A DNA stretch of 22,040 bases from a virus, in the IMG/VR virus record IMGVR_UViG_3300032132_000047, positions 1 through 22,040 of that record, one strand, 5' to 3'. Positions 6,368 through 15,283 of this stretch are shown here, in pieces; position 1 is the first letter of the stretch, and each line of letters begins with the position of its first letter. The notes beneath the pieces are model-generated. The model saw only the letters and a program-made list of their open reading frames with translations. It made no database searches and was not told where the DNA came from. Both the position numbers and the translations under genes were made by a program.

Positions 6368-6379
6368 AGGATATTAATA

Positions 6380-7378
6380 ATGAACTTACAATCTGTTATA
6401 GGAACTGGGGTAGCAGGGGTCGGAGGAATTTTAGGTGGCTATGTAAACAGGGCTCCTAGTCCTTATGATTTTTCATTACAAAGAAATATTCATGATAAAT
6501 CTTATCTGGAGTTTCATTTTCCAGACCCAGACAAGCTTGTAGCTCGTTTACCTTTTTATGAAAATATAGATATTAGGGAAAGTAAGAAGGCTAATATTAT
6601 TACGTATGATCCTATAGGTAGGAGTAGTTCGTTATATGCTTACGCTGGTGCTTCATCTAGATCTCTTAAATTATCGTTTTTTCTAACTCTACCTCATATT
6701 TTGGCAATGCATAAAGGAGCTTTGATTAGGTTTGATCCTGGATCTATGCCGAAGCGTAAAGCGAGCATAAGAGAAGAATTTCTAGCAGATCCAGAAAATC
6801 AGTATGTTCCGATCCCACCAGACCCATTCGAAGCAGAGATGACTCAGTTGAATCTTGGAATTATGGGTTCCGAAAATACTCCTCCTCTTTCGCAAGTACT
6901 TAATGATATTGAAAAAGAAAAGTTTACTGAGCGTAAAGGAATTGAAGCCAACGAATTTGCTCAAAATAAAGTTTCACAATTTGTTACTTCTGAAAATTTT
7001 GTTAAATACGTAGCATGGTGGGTTAATTTAATTAGGTCTAGTGTGTTAAATAATCAAACTGATTTAATGCAAGGTCCTCCTATTATTAGATTAAAGCATG
7101 GTGAACTGTATAACAATATTCCATGTATTTGTAAATCATATGATATATCATTCGATAATAACGCAGGTATGGATAGACGTTCTTTATTAAGTCGAAGAAT
7201 AAAGGTGAATATGAATTTAGAGGAGTTTAGAGCAGGCAATTTTGGAAAATATGATCATGCCTCTATACAACCCTTAGATAGAGATAACGTGGCTGGTTGG
7301 GAAGCTGTAATAGAATATACTACTACGGATCCTGGATTTGGCCCTTCTAAAGGAGCCTCTGGGCCTCTCTCAAGGTAA
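6380..7378 (+). CDS. 48: Baseplate tail-tube initiator (gp48/gp54-like)
   Basis: A 332-residue protein (T4 gp48 has 364, gp54 has 320). It has a glycine-rich N-terminus (GTGVAGVGGILGG at 8-20). The C-terminal half carries PPIIRLKHGELYNNIPCICK, SYDISFDNNAGMD, and RRIKVNMNLEEF, the pattern of the tube-like domain in gp48/gp54, Mu gp43 and similar proteins: a strand ending near a conserved lysine-serine, an acidic loop and then a long beta strand. These proteins cap the hub and start tail-tube polymerisation. There is only one such gene here, whereas T4 has two. It follows the tape measure by 12 bases with AAAGGA upstream. Which T4 paralogue it represents cannot be decided. Confidence 0.7.
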   Translation: MNLQSVIGTGVAGVGGILGGYVNRAPSPYDFSLQRNIHDKSYLEFHFPDPDKLVARLPFYENIDIRESKKANIITYDPIGRSSSLYAYAGASSRSLKLSFFLTLPHILAMHKGALIRFDPGSMPKRKASIREEFLADPENQYVPIPPDPFEAEMTQLNLGIMGSENTPPLSQVLNDIEKEKFTERKGIEANEFAQNKVSQFVTSENFVKYVAWWVNLIRSSVLNNQTDLMQGPPIIRLKHGELYNNIPCICKSYDISFDNNAGMDRRSLLSRRIKVNMNLEEFRAGNFGKYDHASIQPLDRDNVAGWEAVIEYTTTDPGFGPSKGASGPLSR

Positions 7379-7384
7379 TTTATA

Positions 7385-7669
7385 ATGGCACAATCTAGTC
7401 AATATTATTTAGGAAGTATAGACACTTATCATAAAAAGAAACGTCTTCTTATAGGTGCAGGTTCAGTAGGGTTTGATGCTATTGGAGAATCTATCCTTGA
7501 TTATGATATAGCTTATGTTATTAATGGTTATGAGCATAGACCAGACTTAATCTCTGATGTTTTTTACAATACCCCTGAGTATTGGTGGTTAATATTATTG
7601 TATAATAATATAGATGATCCCTTCGAAGGATTAAATGTTGGGGATCAGATTAAAATCCCTAAATTGTAA
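7385..7669 (+). CDS. 53: gp53-like baseplate wedge protein with LysM-like fold
   Basis: A 94-residue protein. The pattern YEHRPDLISDVFYNTPEYWW at 49-68, then LILLYNNIDDPFEGLNVGDQIKIP, is characteristic of the LysM-like core of gp53-type baseplate proteins: a paired Trp, an Asn-Asn-Ile, a Pro and a final GDxIxIP strand. T4 gp53 is 196 residues and clamps neighbouring wedges together; this version is about half that size and close to the bare LysM core, similar in scale to the P2 tail protein X. It sits between the tube initiator and the hub, and its TAA overlaps the next ATG (TAATG). Confidence 0.78.
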   Translation: MAQSSQYYLGSIDTYHKKKRLLIGAGSVGFDAIGESILDYDIAYVINGYEHRPDLISDVFYNTPEYWWLILLYNNIDDPFEGLNVGDQIKIPKL

Positions 7670-10600
7670 TGACTAACTTAGATGGGACTAATGTGGTAAG
7701 AGGTAAGCTATTAAATAAACCTCTATCAACACTGAATAAGATTCCTGTTGTTTCTATATTTATGACTAATAGTATTTCGGAAATGAATACTTTTTACGTT
7801 GGGAAATCAGATCCCAATGTGTTAGGGAATTTAAATAAAGAAGGCGAGAAAAAATCATTTCTTTTTAATAGACAAGACTCCAACTTTATTAGTTTAAAGC
7901 ATGATATTGGATTTAATGAAGCAAATAAAACACACATAGAGATACAATTATTAGATCCAGGTAGGGAATTTGAGTTAAACTTTATAGACGCAATGACTCA
8001 GAATAGAAACATCTATCAGACTGTAAAGAAGGTTTATATTACTTATGGGGTGGGCGATAGTATAAGTAATTGGGCTAGGCCCATTTTAGGATATATAACC
8101 AATGTTGATGTTAGTATAACATCCAAAGGAGCGCGTGTTATTACGTTAAATATAGCAGGCAAACCTTCTCTATTAACACATAGTAAGGACGATAAAAGTA
8201 TACCTTACATACAAATGGGTCAGCCTATTGCTACCGCTGGTATTGTTTCTTTTTATGGAAAAGATATTCCAAGCAATAAGGAAAATGAAAAATTTATAGA
8301 TTGGCTAGATGAGGCTATCTTCTTATGTATACAAAGGTATATAGAAAATATTTCGCAATACAAAGGTAATGTTATTGTGTTACTTCCAAGTATGAAATAT
8401 TCTAGTGGTAAGGACAAGCTAGTGGACTCCACTCGCTATAGAGAAGGGGCTCAACGCGCTCTGTACGGGTCCCTTTCGCTTAGGGATGCTCGCAATGAAA
8501 TTGTCAAGAGTGTTGATAGAGTAGTTAGACCTTTAGGACTTATGCTATCTGAAGTTACCAACAGTGAGATGAGCGAGGTGAATAAACAGAAGATGGTAAG
8601 TAGAGGACAAGCTCTTAAAATAGAGAGGGCTTCTGGGAGGGCACCTTATTATTTAATATTTCAATCCGGCGGTGATGATGATCCTAAAAATGAAAACAAA
8701 TCTAAACGCTTAGATTGGGAAGCTCCTTTAAAGGCTTTTGGTATAAAGTATATGAGTGATATTAATACAGATAAGTGGGCTGGGGGCATCGCAGAGCACA
8801 CCAAATGTATATACAGGGAAGTTGATGATATAGACCTAAAGAAATTATTTTTTAATAAAGGATTGATAAAAAATCCTTCTGATAATTGTGCTATTTGGGG
8901 CGCAGCAGAGCTAGTAAATTTATTTATGCAGGGATACCAGGAAACACCACAGTTCGGATCCCACCATCATACTACAGAACAATACCGACCACGCCACGGG
9001 TCCTTTAACGGCGGGGCAACCGCAAATTCTACAAGTACTGGACTGTCTTCCCCCCAGGGAAATGAAGAAAAATCTGACTTTATTTCCCGTGAGGATAGAT
9101 TAGCTAACATTCTTTCAATGCCAATAAAAGGAGGAACAATTATAGGATCTACTGCGGGTCATATATTTAATGCATTAAATGATAAAGAATTTAGAAGTAA
9201 AATGGCTGAATGGCATTCAGGTATTCAGGAAGGGTATACTGTGGATGTAAATAATATTTTTGAAGGTATGAATTCTTTAATATCTAATAATGATATTTCA
9301 AATTATATAGATTTTAATACAGGAAAACCTATTCCTATTTTTAGAGCTAATGTTGCTAATGCAGATGTAACAGACGTACAAGTTAAATTAAATCCAACTT
9401 ATTGGACATTTTTATTAGGCGTTTCCCAGACTCCTATAATTAAAACCAAAATAGAAGAAGTAAAAACTTTATCAATTATGGAAAAACTACATAAACGTCT
9501 TAAAAAGAATAAAGAGATTCAAAGATTATTAAATACAAGTAATATTAAAGGGCAGAAAGTTAAGTTAGGAGTTCTAATTGAAAATATTATCCCAGAGCTA
9601 CGTGACGCTTCTGAAGGTAAAACAATTATATTAGAAGGCTTAATAAAGTCTCTCATTAGTAATGACGAAGCTATATTTTCTCCTATCTCTCCTGAGAGGC
9701 TTGCTAGAAATTTATTAGATTATCAAAAGAATTTTTATAATCAATTACATAATATGTATTATCAAACTGATCTTGTATGTTTTCCAAAATTTAGTTATTC
9801 CAGTATGCTGGATTTATTAAAACCTGTATTTTTATATGCTGGACAACCTACAATATTGGGAGGTTCTGATGGAAATCCTATAGATAAAATGGCTTTGCAA
9901 AGCAGTGAAGATATTGAAAAATCAAAGAAATATTACTCTAGTTTCTTTACTGGATTTTATAAAGTGGCAGCATTCGAGCATATTATAACAAAAACATCTG
10001 CCGAATCACATTTTAGACTATTGAAATCACAAAGTAAATTTACTAACAAAGAAATAGATGAGTTTATTAATAATAAAAAAAAGAAAGAGGAGGAGAAGAA
10101 AGAGGCTAAGAAAGCTAGAAAGAAGGGGCTGAACCGTACCGGAAAAGAAAAGCTTACTAGTGAAAAGACAACAAAGGCCAAGGCAGCAGCAAAAACAGAA
10201 CAAGCATCACAAGATTTAGATGATACAGATGATCTTGAATTAGTGGTTCCCACTACGGGGGGAGAATTACAGCCGAGTGAAGATGCGATTCTACTCCCTC
10301 AAAATGAGGTAGAGGATGGAAAATTGAATTTGGTAGATCCACCCGTATTACGGCCCGGTGGCGAGATAGATTGGTCAGATCCAGAGAATATGCCTCCTGA
10401 AATTGCTAAATTAAAACCTATACCTATGAATTCTAATGTTATTCCTCTAGGAGAACCTGAGCCTAGAACAGATATAACTCTTGAAGAGCAGAAAAAATTG
10501 TCGGAGTATGCTTCTGAACAAAGAAGGGTCAAAGCAATGAATTCTGTTTTAGAAAATAATCGTCACCTTAAAATGGAACATCTTACAAAATCAGAACAAG

Positions 10601-10797
10601 CAGAAATAATTAATGAAGCAAACCGCCTGGGATTCAGTGAGCAGGAACAGGCAGAACTTCTTTGGGAAAAGAATGCTATTAATCAAAGAGGAAATCCTAT
10701 GTCTAATAATTTACAAAGTCAATATGAAAATTCTCCTTTTGGAGGATCACCTAAATGGCGGTCTCGGTGGGAAGCGCCATTTAAAACTCCTAGGTAA
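7669..10797 (+). CDS. 27: Oversized gp27-like baseplate hub protein
   Basis: A 1042-residue protein. The N-terminal 170 residues hold the hub signature: HIEIQLLDPGREFELNFIDA at 89-108, VYITYGVGD at 122-130, and PILGYITNVDVSITSKGARV at 138-157 leading to ITLNIAGK, as in the first barrel domain of gp27/VgrG-type hubs. T4 gp27 has 391 residues, so much has been added. Around 424-472 is a linker rich in G, S, H and T, with three adjacent histidines. Around 801-860 is a lysine/glutamate-rich, probably disordered or coiled stretch, followed by a proline-rich acidic region up to about 970. The last gene segment is helical and then glycine-rich. The position just before the spike gene matches the conserved hub-spike pair. 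It starts by a TAATG overlap. Hub function is well supported for the N-terminus; the other parts are unassigned. Confidence 0.68.
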   Translation: MTNLDGTNVVRGKLLNKPLSTLNKIPVVSIFMTNSISEMNTFYVGKSDPNVLGNLNKEGEKKSFLFNRQDSNFISLKHDIGFNEANKTHIEIQLLDPGREFELNFIDAMTQNRNIYQTVKKVYITYGVGDSISNWARPILGYITNVDVSITSKGARVITLNIAGKPSLLTHSKDDKSIPYIQMGQPIATAGIVSFYGKDIPSNKENEKFIDWLDEAIFLCIQRYIENISQYKGNVIVLLPSMKYSSGKDKLVDSTRYREGAQRALYGSLSLRDARNEIVKSVDRVVRPLGLMLSEVTNSEMSEVNKQKMVSRGQALKIERASGRAPYYLIFQSGGDDDPKNENKSKRLDWEAPLKAFGIKYMSDINTDKWAGGIAEHTKCIYREVDDIDLKKLFFNKGLIKNPSDNCAIWGAAELVNLFMQGYQETPQFGSHHHTTEQYRPRHGSFNGGATANSTSTGLSSPQGNEEKSDFISREDRLANILSMPIKGGTIIGSTAGHIFNALNDKEFRSKMAEWHSGIQEGYTVDVNNIFEGMNSLISNNDISNYIDFNTGKPIPIFRANVANADVTDVQVKLNPTYWTFLLGVSQTPIIKTKIEEVKTLSIMEKLHKRLKKNKEIQRLLNTSNIKGQKVKLGVLIENIIPELRDASEGKTIILEGLIKSLISNDEAIFSPISPERLARNLLDYQKNFYNQLHNMYYQTDLVCFPKFSYSSMLDLLKPVFLYAGQPTILGGSDGNPIDKMALQSSEDIEKSKKYYSSFFTGFYKVAAFEHIITKTSAESHFRLLKSQSKFTNKEIDEFINNKKKKEEEKKEAKKARKKGLNRTGKEKLTSEKTTKAKAAAKTEQASQDLDDTDDLELVVPTTGGELQPSEDAILLPQNEVEDGKLNLVDPPVLRPGGEIDWSDPENMPPEIAKLKPIPMNSNVIPLGEPEPRTDITLEEQKKLSEYASEQRRVKAMNSVLENNRHLKMEHLTKSEQAEIINEANRLGFSEQEQAELLWEKNAINQRGNPMSNNLQSQYENSPFGGSPKWRSRWEAPFKTPR
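10072..10200 (+). other. Lysine/glutamate-rich low-complexity segment inside the hub gene
   Basis: Purine-rich coding DNA (runs of AAA, AAG and GAG codons) encodes residues about 802-844 of the hub-like protein, with KKKKEEEKKEAKKARKK at the start and TTKAKAAAKTEQ at the end. It is probably a disordered or coiled linker. It lies within one uninterrupted reading frame. Confidence 0.7.
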
Positions 10798-10800
10798 GAA

Positions 10801-12048
10801 ATGACATTAGCAACAGCAGCAGTACTAAAAGGTAAAGTAATAAACGTTACTAGGTCTAGAGACGGTAAAGGAGGCATACTAGAATGTATTATTCCGTCTA
10901 CGGATCATGGTGTAAGTCCTGTTGAAATAGGGTCTGTTGGGATGATGCTGGTCCCTGTGGTGTATACCTCTCCTTATTCGTTTCATAATGATGGGTCTTT
11001 TTTCGCTATTCCTGCTCCAGGAACTGATATTTTAATACAGAGGGTAGGTCTTACGTATTATTATTCATCTTCTATTATTGGAGATGACGGATCCATGGTA
11101 GAAGAGCTTAGTGAATGGAGTGATGTTAGAAAATTTGATTTATTGTCCATTGATAGATTACATGAACCTTTGTATGACAAAAGGACTGATTTTCCTAGTA
11201 CAATTGCGTTAAGGCATCCCAGAGGCCACCGCCTTGTTATCCAAGACAATGTGGGAGACGAAGGGCCTGAACATATCTCCAAAATTGATATGCGGTCTGG
11301 TAAGGGAAAGATTGTTTCCCTAGACGACAGTGCCCTTATTGATTGTATGAGGGTAGGGATACTAAACGGTGAGGGAAAAGATACACTAGATGGTATTACG
11401 ATTGGACACGGTAAGGCTGACGTAATAGGGTCTAGATGTATAAAGGTAGAGACTGAATCAAATATAACCAGTATAGCGCATGAAGGGGAAATTAATAATG
11501 TAGTTGTAGAGGGAAAAAACTACAATATTGAAAATAGATCAATGGGAAAAAACGCTGATCCTTTTACTGGCGCGTCTCCAAGTTTCCCAAGTCCCGAACC
11601 TGAAAATTTTGGAAACATTTCTTTAGGCTCTCAATGGAAAGATATTAATTTAGTAGTAGGATCTCCCAATAACCCAGAGGGGGATCCTCAAATTATTATT
11701 GAACAGGTAGGCAATGCAGGTCAAGTGAGAATTAATGCAGATGGAAAAGTTGAAATATTCGCTAAAAGTATAGATATAAAAGCTACAGAAGGGGATATTA
11801 ATTTAAAATCTGAAACTGGGAATGTAAGAATTGAAGCGGCTGGGGAGTTTACGGCCAAGGCAACCGGAGATTGTATCATGAATTCAGAGAATGGAGATTG
11901 TACAGTAAAAGGTGGAAAAGTGCATCTAAACCCAGGAAGTGTATCGGTTACTGACATAACTCAATCCGCAGCGTCTACGGAAGAATTAAGACAATATATA
12001 CCATTTTGGTTTTTACAGGTGGGTCCTGCGTTTCCTCCTTCTCCCTAA
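10801..12048 (+). CDS. 5: Central spike protein (gp5/gpV-like), no lysozyme domain
   Basis: A 415-residue protein. Residues about 7-100 form an OB-fold-like domain (VLKGKVINVTRSRDGKGG, then PAPGTDILIQRVG and YYYSSSIIGDDG). Residues about 300-380 show the short repeated strands of a triple-stranded beta-helix, with GKVEIFAKSIDIKATEGDIN and GNVRIEAAGEFTAKATGD, ending in GGKVHLNPGS, the usual closing motif of gp5/VgrG/gpV needles. The spike trimerises on the hub and pierces the outer membrane. T4 gp5 has a lysozyme domain between the OB fold and the helix; here residues 100-290 show no lysozyme motif and look like further beta structure. After the helix is a 35-residue hydrophobic tail (YIPFWFLQVGPAFPPSP), which is unusual. 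It starts three bases after the hub stop. Confidence 0.85.
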   Translation: MTLATAAVLKGKVINVTRSRDGKGGILECIIPSTDHGVSPVEIGSVGMMLVPVVYTSPYSFHNDGSFFAIPAPGTDILIQRVGLTYYYSSSIIGDDGSMVEELSEWSDVRKFDLLSIDRLHEPLYDKRTDFPSTIALRHPRGHRLVIQDNVGDEGPEHISKIDMRSGKGKIVSLDDSALIDCMRVGILNGEGKDTLDGITIGHGKADVIGSRCIKVETESNITSIAHEGEINNVVVEGKNYNIENRSMGKNADPFTGASPSFPSPEPENFGNISLGSQWKDINLVVGSPNNPEGDPQIIIEQVGNAGQVRINADGKVEIFAKSIDIKATEGDINLKSETGNVRIEAAGEFTAKATGDCIMNSENGDCTVKGGKVHLNPGSVSVTDITQSAASTEELRQYIPFWFLQVGPAFPPSP

Positions 12049-12080
12049 CTACATACATATAACTAAGGAACTAAGTAATT

Positions 12081-14819
12081 ATGGTAAATTTTGATTGGGG
12101 AGCACTATCACAAGCACAAGCACAATCAGGTAATTTATTAACTTCTGTAGGCAAAGGGTTCGGTGCTCCTACATGCTTAACTAGCTTGGTTGGTGATGCT
12201 TTAGCGTTAATACCCATGCCTACCCTTCTAGGAATGCAGGATGCATCAGAAAAAGTTCAAGGAACAATTGACGGATGGATGGATAGCGCCAAAACAGCCC
12301 TTGAGTTGGATCTTGGAGTAAATGTAACAGTAACTCCTAATGGGGAGATTTCCGTTACTTCTAGAAACTCTAAATTTGGCAAAGAAGCTCCTGGATCAAA
12401 CTGGTTGACAGAGACAGCAGCATGGGTTAACGGTTTGGCTACATTTGGTAATGGTCTATATCAGTCTGGGGTTAGAGGATACAACCATTTTCAAGAAGTA
12501 AAAGGGTGTATAGAGACTTATTTAGATGGCGAAAAGTTTGCTGGAACTAATACGGCTAATCCTGGAGGTGCTCAAGCACAATTAACCACTGCTCAATTTG
12601 ATCAATTAATGCAAAGGAGATATGGCCCCAGATTAGCTGAACTTAGTAATATAAAAGCCGCTAGAGACCAATGGAGGGCTTTGCAAGACGGTATAGAAGA
12701 GGAGATTTTAAAAAGGATCGAAGATCCTACATTAGAACCAGAACTTCAATTTCCTGTGTCTGGCGTGTTATTTAGGATAGCTGGACCTTCAGGGATTCCA
12801 GAAGAGGAGGAAGTGATACGTTTGGTGTTTGGGCCTCCTAAGGCTGTTGAAGGACAGTTTGTAGTTTCCAGGGATGGGCTATACTATGATTCTCAGTCGT
12901 CTGGAGTTAGTGGAGTAACTAAGGTACTTAATTATATAGAAAGTAAAAAACCTTCTATTTCTCCTGCGGACAGGTGGAAATTCTCTTTCGATCCTAATTT
13001 AGGAGGTAAGGGAGTTCAAATTTCATCTAAGACTGTTAACCATTATATTGATACTATTTTTGATCCTAAAGTAATAAATGATAGAGATTCTCTCAGAGTG
13101 CATTATGATGCCGACCACTATCTTAAAAATTTAGAAGGGCAAAAATCTAAAAGAGTGTATGATTTATCATCTCATGTAGAGGAATTAAAAAATGATGGTG
13201 CATCAACAGCAGTTATTGAAAATACAAGACAAAGCCTTTATTCAGAAATATCATTATTTACAGAGAAGATTAATAAACGAAAGAAGCAAATTGAGATCGC
13301 AGTTGATATTCCTGCAAATTATGGGAATACAAGTTTATTCTTACCTGGGGAAGTTCCAGTTAATGATTTCTCATATTTACAACAGTTTAATTTTGCGGCA
13401 GATATAAGAAAACAAAAAGCCTTAGTGTTAGATCAGAAAGATATTAAAGGTAGTGTTCTACCTTATACTCCTAAATTTGTAACTAGTGAGCCAAATGAGG
13501 AGGTTGAGAATGTAGAGCATATTTTTGTTTCTAATATTGGAAAGGGCGAGATCCTTTATTCCAACACTGCGTCAAGTATTGTCGCACCACAATTAAGCAT
13601 AACAGATCAAATAGTTACTAGGGAGTTATCTGTTATTTATAATTATCTGGATCCTAATGTAGTTTCTCCCAGTTCTACTGATTTTAATATTACCAATTGT
13701 GCGGAGACTAAAATCTACAATAATGGACAACTTGCAGGGAAATCCGCCTCTGCGGTGTTTACTTCTGGGCTATCCGTGCCCTACCTTAAAGGAATTACAG
13801 AACAAGTTAATGATCATCCTTTTTACCCTTCAGGCGTAGGGTCATTTGTTAGAGCATCTTCAAGTGTAGAGCTGCAAGATCTTACTTATAATAAAGAAGG
13901 ATTTACTTTTGAAACATGGATGCATGTTCCTTATTTAACAGATGTTTCAAATGGATGGGGAGAAGATAGTCAGGATACTTCTGCATTGTATCGTCTAGTT
14001 CTCGCTAATGAGAACACAGGCATAGATCCTGGTCTTACGGCACAAACAAATCCTGAGCGTTTAGATATAGATTTAGGGGATGGAATTGTTAGGGGCATGA
14101 TAATGGGATTTACTAGAGATATACGTCTTACGAAAAATTCTGATTATGCAGATACGAAATGGGGATCAGAAGCTATGCAGAATTTAGCTAACTCCAGTTT
14201 ATCTTTCTTTGTGGCTCCTACCCAATCAATTAATGATGCCTCGGTAGGGCTAATTTATAGTGGATGTAATTATTCCACAACTCCTTCTTGGTATTCTTTC
14301 TCAGTTGATGCTAGCACTGCATCTCCAGAGGGCAATCAATACCTCTTATCAGCATCGGATGAATATATTCATGTAGCTCTTACCACAGACCCTTCAGAAG
14401 ATAACATAAGTTTATATGTTAATGGTGAATTATTATCGTCTTCTTCTTTAACCTGTTTAGGTAGAGACAAACATGAACCATTACAAATTCCTTCATTTAG
14501 AAAACAAAGTGGTTTTAATTATTCTGGAACTAACGTTGGTGCGTCTGCCAGTGCGGAGCTAAGATCGGGACCAAGGGCTGATTCATACTTCACTCCATGG
14601 ATTTTAGGAGGAGGATATACAGACGGAATTGCAGGTACTGGATTTATGGGGAATCATACTTTTGGTGCTATAAGTGGTTTACGAGGGCATTTAGGCAGTA
14701 CTAAATTTTATACTAGGGCATTGGACCAAGGAGAAGTGCGTATGAATTATAATGCTCAGAAAAACATTTTTGGAAATATAGAAACTCTGAAAACCTACAA
14801 TTTAGGAAAATATATATAA
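12081..14819 (+). CDS. Large baseplate-associated protein with C-terminal LamG-like domain
   Basis: A 912-residue protein lying between the spike and gp25. Residues about 605-895 carry a concanavalin/LamG-type jelly roll: FTFETWMHVPYL near 609, IHVALTTDPSEDNISLYVNG in the middle, and GLRGHLGSTKFYTRALDQGE before the end. This is the usual closing pattern of the LamG_3 family, whose members bind sugars or proteins. Residues about 355-420 are charged and helical (coiled-coil-like). The N-terminus contains a long helix-rich segment and a region DLGVNVTVTPNGEISVTSRN. It is likely a virion surface protein of the baseplate, possibly involved in receptor contact. AAGGAA lies 11 bases before the ATG; the intergenic gap of 32 bases is the largest in the rightward operon. 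The LamG part is well supported, the rest is unassigned. Confidence 0.75.
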   Translation: MVNFDWGALSQAQAQSGNLLTSVGKGFGAPTCLTSLVGDALALIPMPTLLGMQDASEKVQGTIDGWMDSAKTALELDLGVNVTVTPNGEISVTSRNSKFGKEAPGSNWLTETAAWVNGLATFGNGLYQSGVRGYNHFQEVKGCIETYLDGEKFAGTNTANPGGAQAQLTTAQFDQLMQRRYGPRLAELSNIKAARDQWRALQDGIEEEILKRIEDPTLEPELQFPVSGVLFRIAGPSGIPEEEEVIRLVFGPPKAVEGQFVVSRDGLYYDSQSSGVSGVTKVLNYIESKKPSISPADRWKFSFDPNLGGKGVQISSKTVNHYIDTIFDPKVINDRDSLRVHYDADHYLKNLEGQKSKRVYDLSSHVEELKNDGASTAVIENTRQSLYSEISLFTEKINKRKKQIEIAVDIPANYGNTSLFLPGEVPVNDFSYLQQFNFAADIRKQKALVLDQKDIKGSVLPYTPKFVTSEPNEEVENVEHIFVSNIGKGEILYSNTASSIVAPQLSITDQIVTRELSVIYNYLDPNVVSPSSTDFNITNCAETKIYNNGQLAGKSASAVFTSGLSVPYLKGITEQVNDHPFYPSGVGSFVRASSSVELQDLTYNKEGFTFETWMHVPYLTDVSNGWGEDSQDTSALYRLVLANENTGIDPGLTAQTNPERLDIDLGDGIVRGMIMGFTRDIRLTKNSDYADTKWGSEAMQNLANSSLSFFVAPTQSINDASVGLIYSGCNYSTTPSWYSFSVDASTASPEGNQYLLSASDEYIHVALTTDPSEDNISLYVNGELLSSSSLTCLGRDKHEPLQIPSFRKQSGFNYSGTNVGASASAELRSGPRADSYFTPWILGGGYTDGIAGTGFMGNHTFGAISGLRGHLGSTKFYTRALDQGEVRMNYNAQKNIFGNIETLKTYNLGKYI

Positions 14820-15283
14820 TGGCTTTAAATACAGATACTACTGTGTACGGGGTTGTTCCTACCATCAGTACCCGCAAGGGGTCTTCTTCCAATGTTAAAA
14901 AAAGGTACGGATTTTCATACCCATTATTTTCAAATACCAATGCTGGATACTATAGCAAAGAATCAGGCAAGGAATTAATAAGAAATAATTTAAAACAGTT
15001 GTTAACTACTAATTTAGGAGAACGAGTGTTACTCCCTGGGTATGGGTTAGATCTAAGAAAATATCTTTTTCAACCTATGGATAGTATTTTATTTGAAGCT
15101 ATAAAAACTGAAATATTAGCTGCCATAGCTAAATATGCTAAAGGGGTTAAAGTTATAAAATTAGGCGTTTACCCTGTGGATGAGTATGGAGCAGAAGGGC
15201 TTCAAGCTATGCAAATTAAATTAAGTGTACAAGTTGAAGAAATAGAAAGCACTACTTTTGAAGTTGGGGTTAAAATAGGATAA
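14819..15283 (+). CDS. 25: Baseplate wedge protein gp25 (GPW_gp25 family)
   Basis: A 154-residue protein (T4 gp25 has 132). The family motif GERVLLPGYGLDLRKYLFQP occupies 67-86, preceded by a helix (ELIRNNLKQLLTTN) and followed by ILAAIAKYAKGVKVIKLGVY and a closing beta strand pair. GPW/gp25 proteins sit at the sheath-baseplate junction, where they seed sheath assembly and bind the gp6/gp7 wedge core. It starts by a TAATG overlap with the LamG gene and its own stop overlaps the gp6 ATG, so expression is tightly coupled. Confidence 0.93.
   Translation: MALNTDTTVYGVVPTISTRKGSSSNVKKRYGFSYPLFSNTNAGYYSKESGKELIRNNLKQLLTTNLGERVLLPGYGLDLRKYLFQPMDSILFEAIKTEILAAIAKYAKGVKVIKLGVYPVDEYGAEGLQAMQIKLSVQVEEIESTTFEVGVKIG

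Noticed and set aside
9957-10253. 98-residue reverse-strand frame rich in F and S opposite the hub gene
   Set aside because: It is the shadow of the K/E-rich purine-rich segment on the plus strand (AAG/GAA read as CTT/TTC); it has no ribosome binding site or family resemblance.
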